From the NCBI RefSeq assembly GCF_003351345.1, contig NZ_QQTO01000019.1, positions 62,001 to 126,000 of the forward strand: a stretch of 64,000 nt of DNA, given 5' to 3'. Shown here piece by piece: positions 1 to 9,446 of the stretch. Below the pieces are notes generated by a model that saw only the letters and a list, made by a program, of their open reading frames with translations, did no database searches and had not been told where the DNA came from. The stretch is from Allobosea caraganae (GTDB lineage: Bacteria > Pseudomonadota > Alphaproteobacteria > Rhizobiales > Beijerinckiaceae). Each line of letters starts with the position of its first letter. Positions within the stretch are counted from its first letter, which is position 1. The position numbers and the translations under genes are program-made.

Positions 1-1
1 A

Positions 2-1675
2 CCGACGGGACTCGGTCCCGAACTCAGCGAGGACGCCCTGCGCGAAAGCACGATCGTCGGCCAGATGGGCATCCATCCGCTGACCACGGCGCTGGAGGAC
101 GGGGCGCAGTACATTCTCGCCGGCCGCTCCTGCGACATCGCGCTCTTCGCCTCGGACATGATCCGGCGCGGCATCGATCCGGGCCTCGCCTACCATGTCG
201 GGCACGTGCTCGAATGCGGTGCGCTCGCCTGCGATCCGGGCTCGCCGTCGGACTGCCTCGTCGCCGAGATCTACGATGACGGCACAGCGCTCTTCACCGC
301 GCCCAACCTGGCCCGGCGCTGCACCGCCTATTCGATCGCGGCGCATTCGCTCTACGAGGAGAGCCATCCGCAGCTGCAATTCTATCCGGAAGGCATCCTG
401 GCGATGGAGAAGACCGAGTTCTTCTCCCGCGATGCCCGCACGGCGGGCATCCGCAACAGCCGCTTCATCCGCTCCGGAAAGCCCTGGCCCTGGAGCATCA
501 AGCTCGAAGGCGCCCGCAGGCTCGGCCGGCGCAAGGTCTCGCTGATCCATATCGATCCGGCCGACCTGCCGGAGATCCCGGACGACGTGCTGGTCTACGG
601 CCGAAACGGCGTCCAAGTGCGACCGGTAGGCTCTTCGGAGCGCGAACTCGGCCTCATCGTCGAAACCCGCGCCGCGACGCAGGAGGCCGCGGTGTTGCTC
701 GCCAGCCTGCTGACCCATTACCTGATCCATTACGGCTATCCCGGGCGCAAGGCGACTGCGGGCAACATCGCCTATCCGCTCTCGCCGAACCTGGTCAGCT
801 TCCAGCGCGAGGACGGCTCCTTCGGCGCCATCGTGCCGAGCGGCACGCGCGACCCGGTCTTCTTCGCCAACTATCCGGCGATCAAGGCCGCCGTCATCAA
901 GCTGATCGAAGACGAGTTCCCGGACGCGCTCGCGCAGGCGAGCTACGAGATCGTCGAAGCCGACGCATCCGCCCCGGCCATCCTGCTGCGGACCGTCGAG
1001 CGCGATGTGCAGAAGCTGGAGCTTCTGCACCGCGAGGAGATCGACCGGCTTCGCAAGCTCGTCGCCTTCAAGCCGTCATCGCTGCTCGCGCTCGATGCGC
1101 CCGACGCCTACGCCTGGTCGCTCTACCACCTCCTGCAGAACGAGGAGGTGATCAAGGACGAGATGTTCCCGATCAGCTATTTCCGCGCCAATGGTGCCGA
1201 TTGGCAAGCGGACGGCACGACCCGCGCGCGCTATTTCGACATCGGCGAGACCGGGTATGCCGGCAGCCTCGACGACCGCACGCTCTCGCTGATCGCCGAC
1301 GCGCCGCCGCCGGGGCCTGCCATCGGAACCCACCGCCTGCTCGACATGGCGGTAGTGATCCGCAGCAAGGACGCTGGCATCAACCGGCTGACCTTCGACA
1401 TCATCTTCACCTCCGGCGAGAACTACGAGGCCGCGCTGCGCTCGAACGTCTTCCGCAAGGAGAGCGTGGCGGAGATCCTCGGCCTGCCTGCCGAGCGCGT
1501 CGTCGGGACCTTCTTCGTCGACAGCTGCAACGCGATCAAGATCTCGGTCGATCGCCCGAACATCTCGGCCTCGGTCGATGAGCGCGACGTCTTCGGCGCC
1601 CAGCAGCAGGCTGCGATCGAGGGCCTGATCATTCCGATCCACGCTGCGGCGCTGGCCAAGGCCTCGGCCTTCTGA
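2..1675 (+). CDS. AtuA-like (DUF1446) protein fused to DUF4387, 5'-truncated by window edge
   Basis: The frame is open from base 2, so the true start lies outside the window; the first in-frame ATG (65) is internal to the conserved domain. The first ~430 residues resemble the acyclic terpene utilisation AtuA/DUF1446 family (segments such as AGRSCDIALFASDMI and GHVLECGALACDPGSPSDC). The last ~95 residues, from about LLDMAVVIRSKDAG to DVFGAQQQ, look like DUF4387, which is often a separate gene next to AtuA-like genes, so this is a fusion. AtuA is linked to citronellol/geraniol breakdown in Pseudomonas, but the reaction of this subgroup is not settled. A thiamine-diphosphate decarboxylase follows 32 bp downstream, probably in the same operon, which suggests breakdown of a hydroxy- or oxo-acid. 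The exact substrate cannot be read from sequence. Confidence 0.8.
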   Translation, partial: PTGLGPELSEDALRESTIVGQMGIHPLTTALEDGAQYILAGRSCDIALFASDMIRRGIDPGLAYHVGHVLECGALACDPGSPSDCLVAEIYDDGTALFTAPNLARRCTAYSIAAHSLYEESHPQLQFYPEGILAMEKTEFFSRDARTAGIRNSRFIRSGKPWPWSIKLEGARRLGRRKVSLIHIDPADLPEIPDDVLVYGRNGVQVRPVGSSERELGLIVETRAATQEAAVLLASLLTHYLIHYGYPGRKATAGNIAYPLSPNLVSFQREDGSFGAIVPSGTRDPVFFANYPAIKAAVIKLIEDEFPDALAQASYEIVEADASAPAILLRTVERDVQKLELLHREEIDRLRKLVAFKPSSLLALDAPDAYAWSLYHLLQNEEVIKDEMFPISYFRANGADWQADGTTRARYFDIGETGYAGSLDDRTLSLIADAPPPGPAIGTHRLLDMAVVIRSKDAGINRLTFDIIFTSGENYEAALRSNVFRKESVAEILGLPAERVVGTFFVDSCNAIKISVDRPNISASVDERDVFGAQQQAAIEGLIIPIHAAALAKASAF

Positions 1676-1707
1676 CGCCGCGCCTCTCGAACCCAAAGGA
1701 TCTGACG

Positions 1708-3351
1708 ATGACCAGGACCGTGATCCAGCATGTGCTGTCCCGCCTCCACGACATTGGCGTCAGCGACGTCTTCGGCGTGCCGGGCGACTATTCCTTCGCC
1801 GTCTCCGATGCCGTTTGCGACGATCCGCGCCTGCGCTGGATCGGCTGCTGCAACGAGCTCAACGCCGCCTATGCCGCCGACGGCTATGCCCGTATCAAGG
1901 GCGTGGCCGCCCTCTCGACGACCTATGGCGTCGGCGAGCTGAGCGCGATCAACGGCGTTGCCGGTGCCTATGCCGAGCATCTGCCGGTGTTCCACCTCGT
2001 CGGCACGCCGAACATGGCGACCCAGCTCGCCCGCGCGCCGATGCATCACACGTTCGGCAATGGCGAGTACGACCTGTTCCGCCGCATGAGCGAGCCGGTC
2101 GTCTGCGCCCATGCGGTGATGACGCCGCAGAACGTCGCCTACGAGACCGAGCGGCTGATCGCCGAGGCGCTCTATCATCGCCGGCCGGTCTACATGGCCT
2201 TTCCGGCCGATCTGGCGAACCAGCCGATGCTGGGCGAGGCCGCACCGATCCCGGCGCCGCAGAGCGATCCCGTCAGGCTCGCGGCCGCTGCCGAGGCCAT
2301 CGTCGCAGCGCTCGCGGACGCCTCGACGGCCTGCATCGTGGGCGGCATCCTGGTCGCGCGCACCGGGCAGCGCGCTGCGCTGCAGGCCGTCGTCGATGCG
2401 GCCGGCCTGCCGTTCTCCAGCATGCTGATGGGCAAATCCGTGCTGGATGAGCAGCACCCGGCCTACATCGGCATCTATAACGGCGCGCTGATGAACGAAC
2501 CGGTCCGCCAGTTCGTCGAGGGTTGCGACCGGGTGCTGATGGTCGGCGCGCCAATGACCGATTTCAACAGCGGCGCCTTCACAGCCCGGCTCGATCCGGT
2601 CCGAACGATCACGATTGGTCATCACCACGCGCAGATCGACGGCAAGACGTATCCCGGCGTCGAGATGGGCGAGCTTCTCGCCGAGCTGGCGAAGCGCCTC
2701 GCGCGGCGCGACTGGCCGCGGCTGCCGGCCAAGTCCCTTGGCCCGGCTGATGCCGGCGGCAGCGAGCCCATCGACGCCGCGGCGCTGTACTCGGGCTGGG
2801 AAAGCTTCATCAAGCCGGGCGACATCGTCGTGGTCGAGACCGGCACGGTCTCGATGGGCATGGGCTTCGCGCTGCTGCCGAAGGGGGCGACCTTCCATAA
2901 CCAGACGCTGTGGGGCTCGATCGGCTGGGCAACGCCCGCCGCCTTCGGTGCCGCCATCGCTGCGCCCGACCGGCATGTGGTGCTGATCACCGGCGAGGGC
3001 GCGCATCAGCTCACGGTGCAGGAGATCGGCCAGTTCGGTCGCCACGGATTGAAGCCGACCATCTTCGTGCTCAACAATGACGGCTACCTGATCGAGCGGC
3101 TGCTCTGCAAGGACCCCGCCGCCTCGTATAACGATCTGGCGCAATGGCGCTACGCGGAGCTGCCCAGGGCCTTCGGCAACGATGGCTGGCTGACCGCCCG
3201 CGTATCGACCTGCGCCGAATTCGACGACGCCATGGCGGCAGCAAGGAACGTCGAGGTCGGCGCCTATATCGAGGTCGTCACGGATGCCTACGCCGCCTCG
3301 CCCCTCGCCGAGAAACTGCACGAAGCGGTCAAGACGCTCTACAAGTCCTGA
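1708..3351 (+). CDS. Thiamine-diphosphate-dependent 2-oxoacid decarboxylase (indolepyruvate/pyruvate decarboxylase family)
   Basis: 547 residues, the usual length for the family. The N-terminal PYR domain has the cofactor-activating Glu in NELNAAYAADGYAR (~residue 50) and the His-His pair in APMHHTFGNGEYDLF, which is typical of true 2-oxoacid decarboxylases rather than acetolactate synthase. The central domain (~190-330) is the transhydrogenase-like spacer. The C-terminal PP domain carries a ThDP/Mg motif beginning GEGAHQLTVQEI and ending LNNDGYLIE; the usual GDG is GEG here. It should convert a 2-oxoacid to an aldehyde and CO2 in the cytoplasm. Substrate choice among pyruvate, phenylpyruvate, indolepyruvate or a branched oxoacid is open. 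An AAAGGATCTGACG leader gives a fair ribosome site before the ATG. Likely cotranscribed with the AtuA-like gene upstream. Confidence 0.88.
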   Translation: MTRTVIQHVLSRLHDIGVSDVFGVPGDYSFAVSDAVCDDPRLRWIGCCNELNAAYAADGYARIKGVAALSTTYGVGELSAINGVAGAYAEHLPVFHLVGTPNMATQLARAPMHHTFGNGEYDLFRRMSEPVVCAHAVMTPQNVAYETERLIAEALYHRRPVYMAFPADLANQPMLGEAAPIPAPQSDPVRLAAAAEAIVAALADASTACIVGGILVARTGQRAALQAVVDAAGLPFSSMLMGKSVLDEQHPAYIGIYNGALMNEPVRQFVEGCDRVLMVGAPMTDFNSGAFTARLDPVRTITIGHHHAQIDGKTYPGVEMGELLAELAKRLARRDWPRLPAKSLGPADAGGSEPIDAAALYSGWESFIKPGDIVVVETGTVSMGMGFALLPKGATFHNQTLWGSIGWATPAAFGAAIAAPDRHVVLITGEGAHQLTVQEIGQFGRHGLKPTIFVLNNDGYLIERLLCKDPAASYNDLAQWRYAELPRAFGNDGWLTARVSTCAEFDDAMAAARNVEVGAYIEVVTDAYAASPLAEKLHEAVKTLYKS

Positions 3352-3365
3352 GTTGGATCATGCGG

Positions 3366-4634
3366 TCAGCGCATCAAAGCTCCGGCACCGGCCATCGCGA
3401 CCGCGAGCGTGATGGCGCCGCCCAGGCGGGTGACGATCTGCGCTTGCGGCATCAGCCGAAGCCGGTGGCTGGCGTTGAGGATGGCGACAGTGCCCGTGCC
3501 GCCCATGGCGGCGCGGGTCAAGGCGAGCACCACGCCATCCGCCGCAGTGAGGCCCAGCGGCCGCGCTATCGCGGCGCCCGCGAGCGCCATGCCGCCGACC
3601 GCCGCAGCAACTGGCAGCAAGCCGGCCGAACTAAAGCCTTCGATGAGCCGGTCCCAGGGCGTGAACAGCATCCCGGCGATGAAGAGCACGGGATAAATCA
3701 AGCCGCGCAAACAGTGCCGATAGAGCGCGATCACATCTTGCCTCGGTCGCCCGATCGCCGGATCGCCGAGACGCAGGAGGGCGACCAGCAGCAGAGCAAT
3801 CAACGGGCCGGGCCAGCCCGAGACGCGCGAGATGTGCGACGCGACGACGTGCAGCATGATCAGCCCGGCAAACGCGGCTGCAAGACGGCCGGGGCCGCAG
3901 GCATATGCAGGGGCCTGGGGCGGGGGAGGCTGCGGCGGGTTGCCGGCCCGGCGATCCCCGCGCCGCTCCAGGAAGGCGATGCCTCCCGCTAGCACGAGCG
4001 CGAGGAGGTTGGCCGCTATGAGCGCGGGCAGGATGCGCGCCAGCAACTCGCTCTGCGGCGCGCCGAGCGCCTGCGCATAGGCGACCGACAGCGGAATGGC
4101 ACCGGCGCTGAGGCCCCCGGCCATCATCGGCGCAAGCGTCAGCGCGAGCGTCTCAACGGTGGGGCGGCCGAGGAACAGTGCGGCGGCCATGCCGCAGATC
4201 AGCGCTGCTGCGGTCGCGAATGCCGCCAGGGCCATCAGGCGTGCCATCTCCGCCGGCAACGACGCGCGGTCGATGCTCATCACGCTTCCGGCGATCAGCA
4301 CCGTCACGAAGAACCCGACGGCGTCGGTTGCATCGAGCAGTCGGCGCAGGGCGACAGTGCCGTCTTCGGGCAGCGCGCTCGTCGATGCGAGCCAGGAGGG
4401 CACGAGCAGCACCAGGACGGTGTCCAGGCCCGCGCTGCGCAGCAGCGGAATGCGGCTGCCGAGTTCCGCCAGCGCGAACCCGCCGACCACGGGCAGGAGC
4501 AGGCCGCACGCCATATCGCCACCCGCAGGCAGCGCGACAGCGACGGCCAGCGCGGCGACCAGCGCAAGGTAGAGCGGCAGCGGCACGATCCCGATGCGCG
4601 CCCGCGCGAAGCTGCGCCGCAAGCTCACATCCAT
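3366..4634 (-). CDS. 2-hydroxycarboxylate transporter family (CitS/MaeN-like) membrane carrier
   Basis: About 422 residues with roughly ten hydrophobic segments. Two inverted-repeat halves each carry the family's Gly-rich reentrant loop: GGLSAGAIPLS in the first half and GGTGTVAILNASHRL in the second, followed by LMPQAQIVTRLGGAI, a strong 2HCT signature. The family moves malate, citrate or lactate by Na+ or H+ symport or exchange. The frame is open to 4712, but the tandem ATGs at 4637/4634 sit just behind AGAGG, so 4634 is preferred. It is convergent with the 2-oxoacid decarboxylase gene, 14 bp apart, and may supply its hydroxyacid substrate; that link is inference. Confidence 0.85.
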   Translation of the reverse strand: MDVSLRRSFARARIGIVPLPLYLALVAALAVAVALPAGGDMACGLLLPVVGGFALAELGSRIPLLRSAGLDTVLVLLVPSWLASTSALPEDGTVALRRLLDATDAVGFFVTVLIAGSVMSIDRASLPAEMARLMALAAFATAAALICGMAAALFLGRPTVETLALTLAPMMAGGLSAGAIPLSVAYAQALGAPQSELLARILPALIAANLLALVLAGGIAFLERRGDRRAGNPPQPPPPQAPAYACGPGRLAAAFAGLIMLHVVASHISRVSGWPGPLIALLLVALLRLGDPAIGRPRQDVIALYRHCLRGLIYPVLFIAGMLFTPWDRLIEGFSSAGLLPVAAAVGGMALAGAAIARPLGLTAADGVVLALTRAAMGGTGTVAILNASHRLRLMPQAQIVTRLGGAITLAVAMAGAGALMR

Positions 4635-4735
4635 CATCGCCTCTTCAGTCGCCGTGCGGCCAGCGCGCTCGTCGACCTCGAAGCCCCGCTGCGCCTCCGC
4701 GCAGCGGCCCATCCCTCGACGCCAGGAGAAAGTCC

Positions 4736-5050
4736 ATGATGCTCCCCCGAATTGCCTGCCTCGCCCTCGTCGTCGGCGCCGCGCTGCCGGCCGCGGCCGT
4801 CGCGATGCCGGCGCAAACCAGTTTGCCCGATACGACCGATATCGTCAGGGTCGCCGGCGGATGCGGGCCCAATGGGTGGCGCGGTCCGTGGGGCCATTGC
4901 CGCAATACGCCATACTACGGCCGCCTGCCCAACGGCTACTACCAGACCCGCGTCGGCAACGGCTGCCCTCCGGGCTACTGGCGCGGGCCCTGGGGGCACT
5001 GTCGCAACACGCCCTATCATGGCAGGCTGCCGGGCGGCGGCTGGAAGTAA
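4736..5050 (+). CDS. Small secreted GCG_CRPN-type repeat protein
   Basis: 104 residues. ATG 4736 follows AGGAG by 7 bases. The N-terminus is a typical cleavable signal peptide (MMLPRIACLALVVGAALPAAAVA). After it, the chain contains two near-identical copies of a motif, CGPNGWRGPWGHCRNTPYYG and CPPGYWRGPWGHCRNTPYHG, each with two Cys, two Trp and His. This matches the GCG_CRPN prefix-to-repeats family found in small exported proteins of Hyphomicrobiales. Function is unknown; the Cys/His/Trp pattern suggests disulfides or metal contact in the periplasm. It lies 25 bp before the secreted hydrolase and may be cotranscribed with it. Confidence 0.8.
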   Translation: MMLPRIACLALVVGAALPAAAVAMPAQTSLPDTTDIVRVAGGCGPNGWRGPWGHCRNTPYYGRLPNGYYQTRVGNGCPPGYWRGPWGHCRNTPYHGRLPGGGWK

Positions 5051-5075
5051 TCGCGGAAGAAAGCGGAGGCAGGCC

Positions 5076-6254
5076 ATGCGGCATCTCGCCCTTGCCTTGA
5101 TGTTGTTATGCCTGGTTCCGCTCGCCGGCCGCGCACAGGCTCCGGCGGATTTCTACGATCCGCAGGGACTGGGCGCGTCCTGGGGCCGGCCCGGCAAGCT
5201 GCTGCGGACGGCTCACTTGCCGGGGGCACCGCTGGGCGCGACGGCCCATCGCATCCTCTATCAGTCCGTCGGCCTCGACGGGCGGGCAATCCCGGTCTCC
5301 GGCGTGGTCATCGTACCGCCGGGGCCGGCGCCGGCAAGTGGGCGGCCCGTCGTCGCCTGGGCCCATCCGACAACGGGCGTCGAAGACCAATGCGCTCCTT
5401 CGCGAGCCCAGGCGTTTTTCGCGTCGGTGCAAGGTTTGGACGCGATGCTGCAGCGCGGCTACGTCGTCGCGGCGACGGACTATCCCGGGCTCGGCATGCC
5501 CGGCCCCCACCCCTATCTCGTCGGCGTCAGCGAAGGGCGCGCGGTGCTCGATTCCGTCCGTGCCGCCCGCACGCTGCCGCAAGCGCGGGCTGGCAACAGC
5601 TTCGCCGTCTGGGGGCATTCGCAGGGCGGCCAGGCAGCGCTCTTCACCGGCCTGCTGGCACGGACCTACGCACCCGATCTGAAGCTTGTCGGCGTCGCGG
5701 CAGCCGCTCCGGCGACCGAACTTTCCGCCTTGCTCGCAGATGACATCGCGACGTCGGGAGGGCGCAACCTGACGGCGATGACGCTGTGGTCGTGGTCCCA
5801 GATCTATGACGCGCCGCTCGGCGACGTCGTGGTTCCCGAAGCGATCCCAACCATCCAGAGGCTGGCGGACGATTGCATCGAAAGCGTCTTCGACGTCTTC
5901 GCGAGGCTAGGTCCGACCCGCGCGCTGCAGCGCGCCTTCCTCAAGTCGGAGCAATTCTACGACAAGCAGCCATGGCGCGGGCTGCTCCAACGCAACACGC
6001 CCGGCCTCCTGCCGCGCGGCGTTCCCCTTTTCCTGGCGCAGGGCACGGCCGACGACCTTGTCAGGCCTCAGGTGACACGCGACTATGCCGACCGCCAATG
6101 CCGGGCCGGTCGGTCGGTCGATATGCTCTGGCTCCCCGATGTCGGGCATCTCTTCGCGGCACGGGACGGCGCCGAGCAGGCCATTTCCTGGATGGCGGAC
6201 CGCTTCGCTGGCCTGCCTGCGGCCGGCAACTGCGTAGCGCCGGCGCCATACTAG
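5076..6254 (+). CDS. Secreted alpha/beta hydrolase, secretory-lipase-like
   Basis: 392 residues from ATG 5076, behind GGAGGCAGG. An N-terminal signal peptide ends near GRAQA (residue ~22). The fold shows the nucleophile elbow GHSQGGQAALFTG, a later Asp candidate in GTADDLVRPQVT and a His in DVGHLFAARDG, giving a Ser-Asp-His triad in the right order. The early segment with VVAWAHPTTGVEDQCAPS resembles LIP-family secretory lipases. Four Cys near the C-terminal half could form disulfides. It is expected to hydrolyse ester bonds outside the cytoplasmic membrane. The frame extends upstream to 4752 without a supported start. Confidence 0.83.
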   Translation: MRHLALALMLLCLVPLAGRAQAPADFYDPQGLGASWGRPGKLLRTAHLPGAPLGATAHRILYQSVGLDGRAIPVSGVVIVPPGPAPASGRPVVAWAHPTTGVEDQCAPSRAQAFFASVQGLDAMLQRGYVVAATDYPGLGMPGPHPYLVGVSEGRAVLDSVRAARTLPQARAGNSFAVWGHSQGGQAALFTGLLARTYAPDLKLVGVAAAAPATELSALLADDIATSGGRNLTAMTLWSWSQIYDAPLGDVVVPEAIPTIQRLADDCIESVFDVFARLGPTRALQRAFLKSEQFYDKQPWRGLLQRNTPGLLPRGVPLFLAQGTADDLVRPQVTRDYADRQCRAGRSVDMLWLPDVGHLFAARDGAEQAISWMADRFAGLPAAGNCVAPAPY

Positions 6255-6393
6255 AATCGAGGCTGGATCCTGCGGGATCCAACCTCTCTCGATCTGACCT
6301 GCGTCAATCATCAGCTTGACCGCCTGGCGGCTTGAGGCTTGGCTGCGTCAGGCTGCCCTTCGATCGTCGTTCCCCGACACCGCGAGGCTTACG

Positions 6394-7551
6394 ATGGCCA
6401 CCCACGGCAAGACCGCATCCGGACGCGTCCCGTTCGAGCGCATCGCATTGGTGCTTCAAGGCGGAGGCGCCTTGGGGGCGTATCAAGGGGGCGTCTACGA
6501 GGCGCTCGCGGAAGTCGGCCTGCATCCGAACTGGGTCGGCGGCATCTCGATCGGCGCCATCAATGCGGCGATCATCGCCGGAAACGCTCCTTCGGATCGC
6601 GTGGGGCGGCTGCGGACGTTCTGGGAGCGCGTGACCGAGCCGCCGCCGTGGATACCGTCGCTAATGACGTCGGCCCTGGGAGCGATGGAGTTCGGCAGCG
6701 ACATCCTGCACGGGCTGGTCAACCAGGCGCATGCCGGGGTCACCTTGGTCAACGGAGCGCCGGGCTTCTTCGTGCCCCGGCAGATACCGCCCTTTGTCGC
6801 GGCCGCTTCCGTCGAGGCCAATAGTTTCTATGACGTCGCGCCGCTCCGGGGCACCCTGGAGGAACTTGTCGATTTCGACCGCATCAACGCGCAGGAGATT
6901 CGCTTCGGCGTCGGCGCGGTCAATATCCGCAGCGGCAACCTCGAGTTTTTCGACAATGCCGGCCAGACCATCCGCGCCGAGCACGTCATGGCCAGCGGCG
7001 CGCTGCCGCCCGGCTTTCCGGCCGTGAAGGTCGATGGCGAGTATTATTGGGATGGGGGGCTGGTCTCGAACACGCCGCTGCAATGGCTGCGGGACATCCG
7101 CCCGCGACAGGACACGCTCGTGTTCCAGGTCGACCTCTGGAGTGCCAAGGGAGAGGTCCCGCTCGACCTCATCGGCATCGACCTGCGCCAGAAGGACATC
7201 CGGTTTTCGAGCCGCACCCGCAAGAACACCGACCAGTTCAAGCAGGAGCAGCGGCTGCGGCGCGCGGCGCACCGCCTGCTCGCGATGATGCCGGACCAGA
7301 AATTTCCGGACGATCCGGACGTCGCGCTGCTGCGCGCGGAAGCGGACGAGACGGTCTACAACATCGTCCACCTGATCTATCGCGCCAAGGGCTACGAGGG
7401 CACCTCCAAGGACTATGAATTCTCCCGCGCGACGATGGAGGAGCACTGGGCCGCAGGCTACGCGGATACCGTGCGGACGCTGCGCCATCCCGAAATCCTG
7501 AAGCGCCCGGACACGCCGGACGGCGTCGCGACCTTCGATCTCGGCGAGTGA
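6394..7551 (+). CDS. Patatin-like phospholipase with DUF3734 C-terminal domain
   Basis: About 385 residues from ATG 6394; an in-frame TTG at 6316 would add 26 residues unlike the family. The patatin domain has the oxyanion motif [15 protein letters not shown], the nucleophile in GGISIGAIN (Ser52) and the dyad Asp in [10 protein letters not shown] (Asp220). The region after residue ~235 ([37 protein letters not shown]) is the DUF3734 tail. Such proteins are commonly placed beside acetoacetate decarboxylase and hydroxybutyrate dehydrogenase in Alphaproteobacteria, suggesting a role in poly-3-hydroxybutyrate or lipid turnover. The next gene, 25 bp downstream, is indeed acetoacetate decarboxylase. 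Confidence 0.88.
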   Translation: MATHGKTASGRVPFERIALVLQGGGALGAYQGGVYEALAEVGLHPNWVGGISIGAINAAIIAGNAPSDRVGRLRTFWERVTEPPPWIPSLMTSALGAMEFGSDILHGLVNQAHAGVTLVNGAPGFFVPRQIPPFVAAASVEANSFYDVAPLRGTLEELVDFDRINAQEIRFGVGAVNIRSGNLEFFDNAGQTIRAEHVMASGALPPGFPAVKVDGEYYWDGGLVSNTPLQWLRDIRPRQDTLVFQVDLWSAKGEVPLDLIGIDLRQKDIRFSSRTRKNTDQFKQEQRLRRAAHRLLAMMPDQKFPDDPDVALLRAEADETVYNIVHLIYRAKGYEGTSKDYEFSRATMEEHWAAGYADTVRTLRHPEILKRPDTPDGVATFDLGE

Positions 7552-7576
7552 TCATCCTCGTAACCTGGAGCAAGCC

Positions 7577-8335
7577 ATGAAGATCTCCGACGTGCGCGCG
7601 AAAGCCTTCGCCATGCCGCTCAACGATCCCGCCTATCCGAGGCCGCCCTACCGATTCTACAACCGGGAATTCGTCGTCATCACCTATCGGACCGATCCCG
7701 AGGCGCTGCGCGCCGTGGTGCCCGAACCGCTCGAGGTCGTGGGAGACACGGTCGCCTACGAGTTCATCCGGATGCCGGACTCGACCGGCTTCGGCGACTA
7801 CACCGAGACGGGGCAGGTGATCCCGGTCCGCTTCACCACGCCCTCGGGCGAGGTCCAGGAGGGCGGCTACGTCCATGCGATGTACCTGGACGACAATTCA
7901 CCGATCGCTGGCGGGCGCGAGATCTGGGGCTTCCCGAAGAAGCTGGCGACGCCGAAGCTGGTGCACGAGCAGGAGACGCTCGTCGGCACCCTGCACTACG
8001 GCTCGGTGCTCTGCGCCACCGTCACCATGGGCTACAAGCACCGCGAGGTGGAGCTCGCGCCGATCGCGAAGGCGATGGCCAAGCCCGCCTTCATGATCAA
8101 GATCATCCCTCACGTGGATTGCACGCCGCGGATCTGCGAGCTCGTGCGCTACTACATGGAGGACGTGACGTTGAAGGGCGCGTGGACCGGACCAGGTGCC
8201 CTCCAGCTCTTCCAGCACGCGATGTGCGACGTCGCGCGGCTTCCGGTTCGCGAGGTGGTCTCGGCCAGCCACTACATCGCCGACCTGACGCTCGGCCTTG
8301 GCGAGGTCGTCTACGATTATCTGGACGAGCGCTGA
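7577..8335 (+). CDS. adc: Acetoacetate decarboxylase
   Basis: 252 residues, the family length. The Schiff-base lysine is in [15 protein letters not shown] (Lys121, with the pKa-lowering neighbour Lys122), matching the Clostridium enzyme's Lys115-Lys116 pair. Other conserved stretches are [28 protein letters not shown] text near residue 45 and the cofactor-independent beta-cone core. It converts acetoacetate to acetone and CO2 in the cytoplasm. It follows the patatin gene by 25 bp with an ACCTGGAGC ribosome site, so the two form an operon likely tied to ketone-body or PHB metabolism. No hydroxybutyrate dehydrogenase follows here; the next gene is a FUSC membrane protein. Confidence 0.93.
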   Translation: MKISDVRAKAFAMPLNDPAYPRPPYRFYNREFVVITYRTDPEALRAVVPEPLEVVGDTVAYEFIRMPDSTGFGDYTETGQVIPVRFTTPSGEVQEGGYVHAMYLDDNSPIAGGREIWGFPKKLATPKLVHEQETLVGTLHYGSVLCATVTMGYKHREVELAPIAKAMAKPAFMIKIIPHVDCTPRICELVRYYMEDVTLKGAWTGPGALQLFQHAMCDVARLPVREVVSASHYIADLTLGLGEVVYDYLDER

Positions 8336-8396
8336 TCACGTCGCGAGGGCGATATCCGGGGCCGATCCTCACGCGTCGAATTGAAGGTGCCGGCGG

Positions 8397-9446
8397 ATGG
8401 AGAATTGGCTGGAGCGGTTCGATCCCGGCGTTCACCGCCGCATCAAGGGGCTGAGGCTCGTCACCGCCTTCGGGCTGGCGGCGATGGCCGGGCGCATGCC
8501 GGAGGTGATGAGCGGCCTCGATGCCGGCCGGTCGCTGAGCCTTCTGGCCGGTGGGTTTGCGCTTTGGGCGAGCGTCTCCGAAGCGCGCAGCGCGCGCGGG
8601 GAATCGAGCCGCGACCTGCTGCTGCTCTGCCTGGCCGCTGCGATGGGCGCCGCGAGCTATGCCATCTGCGCGCCGCCGCTCGCCGCGATCTGGGCCTTCG
8701 GCCCGGAGCTGGTGCTGGTCAGCGGGGCGTTCTGCACCGGCTATCTGCGCCGCTATGGCCTGCTCGGCACCGGCATCGGCTCGCAGATCTTCATCGGCCA
8801 GCTCCTCGCCTATGGCTCGGGGCTTGGGCCGGCGGATATCTGGACCATCATGGTCGCAGGGCTAATCGCGGCCGGCAGCGCGATGATACCGCGGCTGTTG
8901 AGCGGGCCTGCCGAAAGGCCGGCGCCGGCCATGCCCGCCCCTCAGGTTCGCGTGGCCGGCCTTCCGACGGTGCGTCCGGAACTCGCGATGGGTCTCCAGG
9001 CGGCGGTCGCCGCGCTCGTCATCATCGGACTCACCTCGCGCTTCAGCCTGGCCGAGCCGGCCTGGGGCATCACGGCCGCAACCTACGTCATCGCCGGCTC
9101 CTCCGCCGGGACCATGGACCGGGTGCGGCGCCGGATTCTGGGCACCGCGATCGGCGTGCCGCTGGGGCTCGCTTGCCTGCCGATCGCCCACGAGGCGCCG
9201 CTGCTGCTTTGGCTCGCCGCGGCAGGCGCCATGGTCGTCTACGCCATGGCTCTGCCAGAGCGCTACGACATCGCCTCCGGCGCCTTCGCGTTCACGCTCG
9301 TCGTAACCTTGGCCGCCACTGGCGAGCATTCGGTGGCGATGCTGTTCTCCCGCGCTTGGGAGACCGTCCTGGGCGGCGCAATCGGCCTCCTGGCCGCGCT
9401 CTTCGTGCTTCCGCTGAAGCAGATGACCCCAGAGGCTCAATCGTGA
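8397..9446 (+). CDS. FUSC-family (aromatic acid exporter-like) membrane protein
   Basis: 349 residues with two blocks of hydrophobic helices: roughly residues 15-165 and 200-340, separated by a short Pro-rich linker around PAERPAPAMPAPQ. The second block with LAEPAWGITAATYVIAGSSAGTMDRVRRRILGTAIG matches the FUSC/aromatic-acid-exporter pattern (SxxxxxxxRxxGTxxG). Members export aromatic acids such as p-hydroxybenzoate or fusaric acid. Substrate is unknown here. It lies 61 bp after acetoacetate decarboxylase. The ATG follows GGTGCCGGCGG, a weak ribosome site. Confidence 0.75.
   Translation: MENWLERFDPGVHRRIKGLRLVTAFGLAAMAGRMPEVMSGLDAGRSLSLLAGGFALWASVSEARSARGESSRDLLLLCLAAAMGAASYAICAPPLAAIWAFGPELVLVSGAFCTGYLRRYGLLGTGIGSQIFIGQLLAYGSGLGPADIWTIMVAGLIAAGSAMIPRLLSGPAERPAPAMPAPQVRVAGLPTVRPELAMGLQAAVAALVIIGLTSRFSLAEPAWGITAATYVIAGSSAGTMDRVRRRILGTAIGVPLGLACLPIAHEAPLLLWLAAAGAMVVYAMALPERYDIASGAFAFTLVVTLAATGEHSVAMLFSRAWETVLGGAIGLLAALFVLPLKQMTPEAQS

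Noticed and set aside
1423..3321. A 632-codon minus-strand frame opposite the decarboxylase
   Set aside because: Shadow frame with no family features, while the plus strand has ThDP motifs.
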